Below, piece by piece: positions 1-5,498 of a stretch of DNA of 5,667 nucleotides; positions within the stretch are counted from its first letter, which is position 1; every line of letters starts with the position of its first letter. The position numbers and the translations under genes were made by a program. The notes beneath the pieces are model-generated. The model saw nothing but the letters and a program-made list of their open reading frames with translations, did no database searches and had not been told where the DNA came from. Source of the stretch: Bacillota bacterium (GTDB taxonomy: Bacteria; Bacillota; Clostridia; Acetivibrionales; DSM-1351); the NCBI GenBank assembly GCA_023398105.1, contig JAEWST010000164.1, positions 1-5,667 of the forward strand, given 5' to 3'.

Positions 1-25
1 TTCGATTGTAGAAAAATTTCATTAC

Positions 26-118
26 ATCAGCGGCGTTTCATCGAGGCGGGAGATATTCTCACCGCCTGATAACCAAAGTGGTACCCGCCACTTATAGAAG
101 TGGGGGACATTTTATTGC
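26..118 (+). ncRNA. Candidate structured RNA (hairpin cluster), 5' end possibly outside the window
   Basis: This GC-rich island lies in otherwise AT-rich DNA. Seen directly: a 10-bp stem formed by 44-53 and 57-67 (AGGCGGGAGA against TCTC-A-CCGCCT, three-base loop TAT, one bulged A at 61); a small ACCA/TGGT hairpin at 72-82; and a stem with CCC 84-86 against GGG 104-106 and CCACTT 88-93 against AAGTGG 98-103, loop ATAG, one bulged G at 87. ATCAG at 26-30 could pair with CTGAT at 66-70 as an alternative fold. The last hairpin is followed by ACATTTTATT, which is a poor intrinsic-terminator tail. No credible reading frame crosses the block. The look of the block recalls clostridial structured RNAs such as the raiA motif, but I cannot confirm that from memory and do not name it. 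The plus strand is assumed, not proven. Confidence 0.4.
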
Positions 119-285
119 CTCGTTATAACATAAATTAAATAGAATAATTAAAATTAATTATCAACTTTCGCAGTTGAATATACCACTTAAAGTCTAGTAA
201 TATAAGGTGTGGTAGCATTATCAATGGAAAGTTGGATTAGAAATAATTGCATGAATTAGTTGATGAGACGAAGTTTTTTTGCTGG

Positions 286-308
286 AAAACCGACACGATG
301 TCGGTTTT
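286..308. repeat. Perfect 10-bp hairpin at foldback apex, arm 1
   Basis: AAAACCGACA at 286-295 pairs perfectly with TGTCGGTTTT at 299-308 around a three-base CGA loop. On the plus strand it ends in a run of four T, so it resembles a short intrinsic terminator. On the minus strand the mirrored hairpin likewise ends in TTTT, making it symmetrical. It sits next to the second apex hairpin, which gives the foldback its Y shape. Confidence 0.7.
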
Positions 309-309
309 A

Positions 310-342
310 GCACACTATGAACCATGGATGGTGAATGTGTGC
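310..342. repeat. Second apex hairpin of the foldback, arm 2
   Basis: GCACAC at 310-315 pairs perfectly with GTGTGC at 337-342. Inside it ACCA 321-324 pairs with TGGT 329-332 around a TGGA tetraloop, separated from the outer stem by an internal loop. Only one base (A309) separates it from the first apex hairpin, so the two could stack in a folded transcript or an extruded cruciform. Confidence 0.6.
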
Positions 343-475
343 GACAGCAAAAACACTTCGATGAATCATTACTAATTCTAGCAATTGTTTTGGCAACAAA
401 CCATTGATAATTCTACCGCACCAATAGATTTTTATGTGCGAAAGTTGAATTAATTTTTATAATATTCGTCAGGAG

Positions 476-2077
476 TTATTTCAGCAACTCAAAAATCCCC
501 TTAAACCCCTTATTCTCAAAGTCCACCATATCCTTAAAATTTTGAAGCTCGTCCTTCACGATATCATTTAAAAGACTCTGTCCTAATATATCAACTGGAG
601 CTACATCATCAGTAAAAATTAACTCGGCTTTAGTTACCTCCTGAAGCTTGTCCTGTACATACAGAGCTACCTTTGATAAAGGGTTATCCGATTCCCATTT
701 GTTTATATTATTCTCAAAATTGTTCAGCATGTTACTATCATTTGACGCAAATAGCAAAACATTAGTACTGTTAGTCAAATCGCAGGTATAAACCTTGCTC
801 ATAACACTCTTTACAGTCTGAGTAAGATATTGGTTTATAGGGTTATCGCCTTTCGATTTCATATTAATATTCAAAATAATAACACCGCTCGACTTTAGGT
901 GCTTTGAAACTTCCGTGAAAAACTCCTTTGTTGCCATATGGAAGGGAACAGTAATGTCATGGTACGCATCAACCATAATAACATCATACATTCCACATTC
1001 TTTATCAGAAAGAAAAGTTCGTCCGTCTGTTACATAAATATTGGCTTCATCATCTTTCAAATTAAAATATTCCTTAGATAATTCAACGATTTTAGAATCT
1101 ATTTCAACGGCATCTGTATTTGTATTTGGATAATATTTTTTTGATTGTTTAGCATATGTACCTGTTCCGTTACCTAAAATCAGTAAATCCAATTTTTTAT
1201 TAGAATCAAAATCCTTGATGAACTGGGGTGCCATTAATGCATAATCATAGTAAAAACCTGATAGCTTATTATCCTTTTTGTAAACGGATTGGACACCAAA
1301 AGCCACGTTTGTTGAGAGGTACACAGCATTTTCGTCTTCAGTGACCTGTAAATAATTGTATAGTGACTCGTCCTCAACAACACAATCTGTCCAAAAAGCA
1401 TATGAATTTGAAATAGGCATTAATAACAGGGCGAAAACTATTGCTGCACTGATTGAAACTCTAACAACCTTTGATTTTATAAATACAAAATAGATAAGAC
1501 AGATTAAATTTAAGACCATTGCAAAAATTAAGAAGGTTTTACTTGTACCAACAAATGGAATTGTTACAAAGGTAGGTAAAAAGGTTCCAATAATACTCCC
1601 TATTGTATTCATTGCATATATTTTACCAACAGTTTTTCCAGTATTATCAATATCAGTAACACCTAACTTTGCTAAATAGGGAGAAACCATACCTAGACCT
1701 ATCATTGGTATTGAAAATAAAACCAAACAAGATATCGCTGAACCAGTAACCAGCAAATTAGCAGGAAAGAATAGTGCGAGAAGACCCATTATACCAACAA
1801 TAACATATTTGCCAATGAAGGGGATTACTGCAATCCATAAAGCAGCAGCCCATATAATTACATACAATCTAGTCATGCTGTTATGCTTATCGGCAGATCT
1901 GCCTCCTAAAACATTTCCAATACTCATAGAAATCATTATTAAGCCTATAATAACTGTCCAAATTATCTGAGATGTTCCGAAATAAGGTGCTAGAAGCTTT
2001 GAAACGCTTAGTTCTACTGCCATAACAGACATTCCGCAAAAAAATGAAGTCAAGTACAAAAGAAGCTTATTTTTCAT
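476..2077 (-). CDS. Fused membrane / spermidine-synthase-like protein
   Basis: The 533-residue protein has about eight hydrophobic segments in residues 6-225, then a soluble class I methyltransferase-fold domain of the spermidine-synthase type (about 240-500). Visible motifs are the nucleotide-binding loop GNGTG (302-306), the acidic VEID (324-327), DGRTF (351-355), VDAYHD (369-374) followed by VPFHMATKEFF, and TDDVAPVD near 489-496. This arrangement is typical of bacterial proteins annotated as fused MFS/spermidine synthase. True spermidine synthases carry a D-S/T-x-D-P type catalytic segment where this protein has DAYHD, so aminopropyl transfer is doubtful and the substrate is unknown. It is probably an inner-membrane protein. 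The ATG at 2075-2077 is preceded by AAAGGA at a long spacing (15 bases) and by a weak TAGG at 10, so initiation may be modest. No speD, speA or other polyamine gene is in the window. It is transcribed divergently from pta. Confidence 0.85.
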   Translation of the reverse strand: MKNKLLLYLTSFFCGMSVMAVELSVSKLLAPYFGTSQIIWTVIIGLIMISMSIGNVLGGRSADKHNSMTRLYVIIWAAALWIAVIPFIGKYVIVGIMGLLALFFPANLLVTGSAISCLVLFSIPMIGLGMVSPYLAKLGVTDIDNTGKTVGKIYAMNTIGSIIGTFLPTFVTIPFVGTSKTFLIFAMVLNLICLIYFVFIKSKVVRVSISAAIVFALLLMPISNSYAFWTDCVVEDESLYNYLQVTEDENAVYLSTNVAFGVQSVYKKDNKLSGFYYDYALMAPQFIKDFDSNKKLDLLILGNGTGTYAKQSKKYYPNTNTDAVEIDSKIVELSKEYFNLKDDEANIYVTDGRTFLSDKECGMYDVIMVDAYHDITVPFHMATKEFFTEVSKHLKSSGVIILNINMKSKGDNPINQYLTQTVKSVMSKVYTCDLTNSTNVLLFASNDSNMLNNFENNINKWESDNPLSKVALYVQDKLQEVTKAELIFTDDVAPVDILGQSLLNDIVKDELQNFKDMVDFENKGFKGIFELLK

Positions 2078-2107
2078 AAGTAATTTACCTAATCCTTTCG
2101 ATTATGA

Positions 2108-2126
2108 TCTGCAGAGCTACTGCAGA
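2108..2126. promoter_or_regulatory. TCTGCAG inverted repeat upstream of the minus-strand gene
   Basis: TCTGCAG at 2108-2114 and CTGCAGA at 2120-2126 form a perfect 7-bp inverted repeat around AGCTA. It lies about 30 bp upstream of the minus-strand start codon. In the transcript it would form a small leader hairpin; as DNA it could be an operator half-site pair. No T-run follows on the minus strand, so it is not an intrinsic terminator. Confidence 0.4.
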
Positions 2127-2174
2127 AAAGTATTGTATACCAATATAGTTTATAACAATTTGGCGTGTTTGTGA

Positions 2175-2204
2175 ATTATATTTTAGTATTAGTTACAAAA
2201 GCAA
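2175..2204 (-). promoter_or_regulatory. Candidate SigA promoter for the membrane/spermidine-synthase-like gene
   Basis: On the minus strand a perfect TATAAT (2175-2180) has TTGCTT (2199-2204) as a weak -35 at 18-bp spacing, with three of six bases matching TTGACA. Transcription would begin near 2168, giving a leader of about 90 bases that contains the TCTGCAG hairpin. The -35 lies inside the left arm of a 12-bp palindrome. In such AT-rich DNA a chance TATAAT is common, so confidence is limited. Confidence 0.35.
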
Positions 2205-2229
2205 ATTATGGATAAGTATAATTTGCTTT
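2198..2229. promoter_or_regulatory. Perfect 12-bp palindrome, possible operator
   Basis: AAAGCAAATTAT at 2198-2209 and its exact reverse complement at 2218-2229 flank the eight-base spacer GGATAAGT. It lies between two divergent genes, where a terminator is not expected, and no T-run follows directly on either strand. The left arm covers the candidate -35 of the minus-strand promoter, so repressor binding is the simplest hypothesis. Confidence 0.5.
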
Positions 2230-2340
2230 CATAAAAAATTTTAGCGAAAAAATAGCTGTAAATACGGTGAAAAGTAGCAAATTTTAATAAAAGACTATAG
2301 TAGCATAAGATTTTATGGAGCTAATTGTTTAATTTTTGCC

Positions 2341-2369
2341 TTGTATACAATGAACAATTTGTATATAAT
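2341..2369 (+). promoter_or_regulatory. Candidate SigA promoter for pta, with embedded TTGTATACAA palindrome
   Basis: A perfect -10 TATAAT at 2364-2369 has TTGTAT (2341-2346) at exactly 17 bp as a weak -35. The -35 is the first half of the 10-bp perfect palindrome TTGTATACAA (2341-2350), and TTGTATATAA recurs at 2360-2369 over the -10. Transcription would start near 2376 and leave a leader of about 160 bases before pta. The palindrome fits the general GT-n-AC pattern of GntR-family operators; that assignment is an inference. Confidence 0.5.
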
Positions 2370-2375
2370 AAAAGG

Positions 2376-2538
2376 TGGAGTTTGCTTGGTTACAGGTTAT
2401 AAGACCAGGTAATAATAATAAAATACACAAACAAACTAATAATAAAATTATGTCTTAAAGCAATATGCAAAATTTTTAATAATAACAATAATAAAATCTA
2501 TTGATATTGCCTTAAATAAAGAAAGGGGTTATATAATT
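2376..2538 (+). other. Long AT-rich pta leader with recurring TAATAATAAAAT motif
   Basis: If the promoter at 2341-2369 is used, pta has an untranslated leader of about 160 bases. Near its start CTTGGT (2385-2390) could pair with ACCAGG (2404-2409), a weak 6-bp stem including one G-U. The rest is nearly unstructured A/T with TAATAATAAAAT at 2413-2424 and 2437-2448 and a one-base variant at 2486-2497. I recognise no known riboswitch and no intrinsic terminator. The remaining intergenic DNA upstream (2078-2340) holds only the palindromes and promoter candidates listed separately. Confidence 0.35.
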
Positions 2539-3534
2539 ATGAAATTCTTAGAACAAGTTATAAGCAGAGCGAAGCAGGACATTAAAACTATTGTGCTTCC
2601 CGAAAGTAATGATATTAGAACCTTAAAGGCTGCAGCAATGATTCAGGAGCAGGGTATAGCTAATGTTATTTTAGTTGGAAAAGAAGAAGATATACAGAAG
2701 CTTGGTGTAGGTCTTGATATATCAAAGGCTAAAATTGTCGACCAGACTAAATTCGAAAAAATGGACGAGTATGTAAATACTTTATATGAGTTGAGAAAAG
2801 CTAAAGGCATGACTGTTGAACAGGCTAAGGCAATATTATTAGAGAATCCATTATATTTTGGAATTATGATGGTTAAGGTTGGCGATGCAGATGGAATGGT
2901 TGCTGGAGCTATCAATTCTACTGCAAATACTCTCAGACCAGCACTTCAGATATTAAAAACAGCACCAGGAGCAAAATTGGTTTCTGCGTTTTTCGTTATG
3001 GTTGTGCCTGACTGTGAGTACGGAGAAAATGGTGTGTTTGTATATGGTGACAGCGGACTTGTGGAAAATCCAAATGCTGAGGAACTTTCAGAAATTGCAA
3101 TAACCTCTGCAAAATCCTTTAAGACTCTTGTACAGGCTGAACCAGTTGTTGCAATGCTTTCCTATTCAACATATGGAAGTGCAAAGAGCGAATTAACTGA
3201 AAAGGTTATAGAAGCAACAAAACTTGCAAAGGAAAAAGCTCCTGACCTTAAACTAGATGGTGAGCTTCAGGCTGATGCAGCTATAGTTCCTGCAATTGGA
3301 AAGTCAAAAGCACCTGGAAGTGATATTGCAGGACAAGCAAATGTACTTATATTCCCTGATCTTAATTGTGGTAATATTTCATATAAGCTTACTCAAAGAC
3401 TTGCAAAAGCAGAGGCTTATGGTCCTATTATTCAGGGAGTTGCAAAGCCTGTAAATGACCTTTCAAGAGGTTGCAGTGCTGAAGACATAGTTGGCGTTGT
3501 TGCAATAACTTGTGTACAGGCTCAAAACGCATAG
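2539..3534 (+). CDS. pta: Phosphate acetyltransferase
   Basis: This enzyme converts acetyl-CoA and phosphate to acetyl phosphate and CoA in the cytoplasm, the first step from acetyl-CoA to acetate and ATP. At 331 residues it is the short catalytic-only form, without the N-terminal DRTGG/regulatory part of enterobacterial Pta. Family motifs seen are LPESNDIRTLKAA (19-32), DADGMVAGAINSTANTLRPAL (116-136), GDSGLVENPNAEELSEIA (170-187), DGELQADAAIVP (240-251), and the C-terminal block FPDLNCGNISYKLTQRL and NDLSRGCSAEDIV. Residues matching those described for Methanosarcina thermophila Pta are present at the same numbers: Arg133, Ser309, Arg310 and Asp316. The ATG follows AAAGGGG (2522-2528) at 10-base spacing. 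ackA lies 142 bp downstream on the same strand. Slightly unusual is NSTANT where many homologues read HSTADT. The identification is firm. Confidence 0.97.
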   Translation: MKFLEQVISRAKQDIKTIVLPESNDIRTLKAAAMIQEQGIANVILVGKEEDIQKLGVGLDISKAKIVDQTKFEKMDEYVNTLYELRKAKGMTVEQAKAILLENPLYFGIMMVKVGDADGMVAGAINSTANTLRPALQILKTAPGAKLVSAFFVMVVPDCEYGENGVFVYGDSGLVENPNAEELSEIAITSAKSFKTLVQAEPVVAMLSYSTYGSAKSELTEKVIEATKLAKEKAPDLKLDGELQADAAIVPAIGKSKAPGSDIAGQANVLIFPDLNCGNISYKLTQRLAKAEAYGPIIQGVAKPVNDLSRGCSAEDIVGVVAITCVQAQNA

Positions 3535-3676
3535 TAAACATAAATTATGAGCTCGAATGTGTACACTAGAAAAACGGAATAAGGTTCTCTGTATCTGTGA
3601 TTTTAAAGATTGTATTTTACAAAATAGAATAGATAAGACAGCGAAATATACTATTATAGAGGAGATGTATTGTTAA
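3535..3676. other. pta-ackA spacer with small palindromes
   Basis: The 142-bp gap holds no gene and no obvious intrinsic terminator, so co-transcription of pta and ackA is plausible. Two small symmetrical sites are visible: GTGTACAC at 3559-3566 and TTGTA-TTT-TACAA at 3610-3622. The second resembles a spaced version of the TTGTATACAA palindrome over the pta promoter. I found no convincing promoter pair for ackA; TATACT near 3648 has no good -35 at 16-18 bp. Confidence 0.35.
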
Positions 3677-4870
3677 ATGAAGATTTTAGTTATTAATGCA
3701 GGTAGTTCTTCATTAAAGTATCAGTTAATTGATATGGCAAATGAATTAGTTTTAGCAAAGGGGCTATGTGACAGAATAGGTATTGACAATTCTTTTATTA
3801 AGCAATCAAGAGGCTCAGAAGAGGCTGCTGTAATTAATAAAGAATTGAAGAATCACAAAGACGCTATTGAGGCAGTTATTAGTGCTCTTACTGATGCAAA
3901 AATCGGTGTAATTAGTAACATGTCTGAGATATCAGCAGTAGGACATCGTATTGTCCATGGTGGTGAGAAATTTAACAGCTCAGCAATAATTAATGAAAAT
4001 GTTATGGAGGCTGTTAGAGAATGTATTGATATAGCTCCACTTCACAATCCACCAAATATTGTTGGTATAGAAGCATGTCAGGCAATATTGCCAAATGTTC
4101 CAATGGTAGCAGTATTTGATACTACATTCCATAGCACAATGCCAAACTATGCATATATGTATGCATTACCTTATGAAATGTACGAAAAATACAAAATTAG
4201 AAGATATGGTTTCCACGGAACATCACACAAATTTGTTTCTGAAAGAGCTGCTGAAGTATTAGGAAAGCCTCTTAGCCAATTAAAGATAATCACTTGTCAT
4301 CTAGGTAATGGCTCAAGTATATGTGCAGTTGACAAAGGCAAATCTGTTGAAACTTCAATGGGCTTTACTCCATTGCAAGGTGTAGCAATGGGAACAAGAA
4401 GCGGTACAATTGACCCTGAGGTTGTAACCTTCCTTATGGAAAAGGAAGATCTTACTGTAAAGGGAATTAGTAACTTGTTAAACAAAAAGTCAGGTGTTCT
4501 AGGAATATCAGGAGTGAGCAGTGATTTTAGAGATGTACAAACAGCTGCTAAAGAAGGTAATAAAAGAGCACAGCTTGCACTGGATATTTTCTGCTATGAT
4601 TGCAAAAAATACATTGGAGCATACATTGCTATAATGAATGGTGTGGATGCAATTGTATTCACAGCAGGTGTAGGTGAAAATGACAGTAACATTAGAGAGA
4701 GAATTATTAATGGTTTGGATTTCTTTGGTGTTAAAATTGATTTAGAGAAAAACAAAATAAGAGGTCAGGAAATAGACATAAGTGCTTCAGATGCAACGAT
4801 CAGCACACTTGTTATTCCTACAAATGAAGAGCTTGCTATTGCAAGAGAAACACTTAGAATGTTAAAATAA
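3677..4870 (+). CDS. ackA: Acetate kinase
   Basis: Acetate kinase transfers phosphate from acetyl phosphate to ADP, giving acetate and ATP, the energy-yielding second step after Pta; it can run in reverse for acetate uptake. The 397-residue length is standard for the acetokinase (ASKHA) family. Residues known to matter in the Methanosarcina thermophila enzyme fall at identical positions: Asn7 in NAGSSSLKYQL, Arg91 in HRIVHGG, His123 in PLHNPPN, Asp148 in VFDTTFH, His180 in YGFHGTSHK, Arg241 in MGTRSGT and Glu384 in PTNEELAIA. The nucleotide-binding segments HLGNGSS (208-214) and FTAGVGEN (328-335) are intact. The ATG follows AGAGGAG (3658-3664) at 12-base spacing. An upstream in-frame ATG at 3665 is closed after three codons by TAA, so it is not the start. 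It is probably in an operon with pta and is cytoplasmic. Confidence 0.98.
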   Translation: MKILVINAGSSSLKYQLIDMANELVLAKGLCDRIGIDNSFIKQSRGSEEAAVINKELKNHKDAIEAVISALTDAKIGVISNMSEISAVGHRIVHGGEKFNSSAIINENVMEAVRECIDIAPLHNPPNIVGIEACQAILPNVPMVAVFDTTFHSTMPNYAYMYALPYEMYEKYKIRRYGFHGTSHKFVSERAAEVLGKPLSQLKIITCHLGNGSSICAVDKGKSVETSMGFTPLQGVAMGTRSGTIDPEVVTFLMEKEDLTVKGISNLLNKKSGVLGISGVSSDFRDVQTAAKEGNKRAQLALDIFCYDCKKYIGAYIAIMNGVDAIVFTAGVGENDSNIRERIINGLDFFGVKIDLEKNKIRGQEIDISASDATISTLVIPTNEELAIARETLRMLK

Positions 4871-4899
4871 GTTATATAAAATTATCCGAAATTGAATTA

Positions 4900-4928
4900 T
4901 TGACAAAAGTTGTATTAGTTAGTATAAT
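4900..4928 (+). promoter_or_regulatory. Fully consensus SigA promoter for yceD-rpmF
   Basis: TTGACA at 4900-4905 and TATAAT at 4923-4928 match both consensus hexamers perfectly with exactly 17 bp between them. Transcription would start near 4935, leaving a leader of about 23 bases before the ATG at 4958. It lies 29 bp after the ackA stop and gives the ribosome-linked pair a strong promoter independent of the acetate operon. Confidence 0.9.
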
Positions 4929-4957
4929 ATCAATTGTCGGTTTTTAAGAGGTTACTA

Positions 4958-5455
4958 ATGAGAGTAAACGTATCTGATATTGTTAAAACTGAAGGTGCAG
5001 GTATAGATGTCAATTATACTGGCGATTTACCTGGATTGCGTGAGTTTGATAATTCAGTAGAATTTAAGCCTTCTTTTGATTTTACAGGTCGCATTGTTAA
5101 TTTTGGCGGTCTGTTAAAGTTGAGTGGTAAACTTCATTTTGAGTTTGTTGCAGATTGCCTTAGATGTCTCAAGCCTATTGAAACAGGTATGGACATAGAG
5201 GTAAATGAAGTCTTTGTTGAGGTTTTTAATCCTGATGAAGTCGATGCATATATATATGAAGGTAATGTTGTTGACATTGAAAAACCACTTATTGACAACA
5301 TAATACTTGCCTTGCCTACCAAAATTATTTGCAGTGAAGACTGTAAGGGCTTATGCAAGCATTGTGGTGCTAATTTAAATTTAGAAAATTGTAATTGTGA
5401 TGAAAGCAAAATAGTAGATTCAAGAATGGAAATTCTTAAAGATTTTTTCAAATAG
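4958..5455 (+). CDS. yceD: DUF177 / YceD family protein, cysteine-rich Gram-positive form
   Basis: The 165-residue cytoplasmic protein belongs to the DUF177 (YceD) family, which is commonly encoded directly before rpmF and is linked to 23S rRNA accumulation or ribosome assembly in bacteria and plastids; the exact molecular role is not settled. The sequence shows the family pattern: CLRC (67-70) followed by a C-terminal cysteine cluster CSEDCKGLCKHCGANLN (125-141) and CNC (145-147), eight cysteines in all, which suggests metal binding. Start choice: ATG 4958 has AAGAGG (4946-4951) at six bases. A longer frame from TTG 4934 has no binding site and begins at the predicted transcription start, so it is rejected. 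rpmF follows after 43 bp. Confidence 0.92.
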   Translation: MRVNVSDIVKTEGAGIDVNYTGDLPGLREFDNSVEFKPSFDFTGRIVNFGGLLKLSGKLHFEFVADCLRCLKPIETGMDIEVNEVFVEVFNPDEVDAYIYEGNVVDIEKPLIDNIILALPTKIICSEDCKGLCKHCGANLNLENCNCDESKIVDSRMEILKDFFK

Positions 5456-5498
5456 GTTTCTACTTAGATGGTTGCATTATAGTAGGGAGGTGTTATTG

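Larger units (their letters stand above)
142..467. repeat. Long Y-shaped foldback element (MITE-like or structured RNA)
   Basis: The two halves of this interval are extended inverted repeats. Outer arm: 161-172 (TCAACTTTCGCA) pairs perfectly with 437-448, and AT-rich flanks 142-158 and 449-467 extend the match with small bulges. Middle arm: 206-227 pairs with 401-422 at 21 of 22 positions, counting one G-T. Inner arm: 245-250 with 381-386, 253-260 with 371-378, 269-274 with 355-360, and 276-284 with 345-353. The apex carries two side-by-side hairpins (286-308 and 310-342). An asymmetric internal loop (173-205 opposite 423-436) interrupts the stem. No open reading frame of note lies inside. 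It ends 8 bp beyond the stop codon of the minus-strand gene. It could be a non-autonomous mobile element with terminal inverted repeats, a structured RNA, or a bulky bidirectional terminator; no transposase is visible and no clear target-site duplication was found by eye. Confidence 0.75.

Noticed and set aside
78..89. T-box-like GTGGTACCCGCC
   Set aside because: It resembles the TGGTACCGCG antiterminator element, but no specifier stem, no proper terminator and no downstream same-strand synthetase or amino-acid gene is present; the next gene is convergent.
142..467. Retron-type msr-msd RNA
   Set aside because: Nested inverted repeats suggested it, but no reverse transcriptase is in the window and the conserved branching-G context could not be identified.
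2382..2402. Six-codon leader peptide (TTG start, LGYRL) after AAAGGTGG
   Set aside because: The binding site lies at or before the predicted transcription start near 2376, so it would not be transcribed from that promoter; the short frame has no attenuation logic.
2643..2915. Open frame of about 90 codons on the minus strand within pta
   Set aside because: It lies wholly inside a firmly identified gene on the other strand, has low-complexity composition and no family motif.
3665..3676. Three-codon frame ATG-TAT-TGT-TAA directly before ackA
   Set aside because: Its ATG abuts the AGGAG binding site with no spacing, so it cannot be initiated efficiently; most likely chance.
4297..4485. Open frame of about 62 codons on the minus strand within ackA
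   Set aside because: It is a shadow of the highly conserved ackA coding region with no protein-like features.
4934..4957. TTG start giving an eight-residue longer DUF177 protein
   Set aside because: There is no binding site before it and it falls at the predicted transcription start of the consensus promoter; ATG 4958 has AAGAGG at six bases.
5134..5451. Open frame of about 105 codons on the minus strand within the DUF177 gene
   Set aside because: It is antisense to a gene with clear family motifs; its Ser/Leu-rich composition is typical of a shadow frame.
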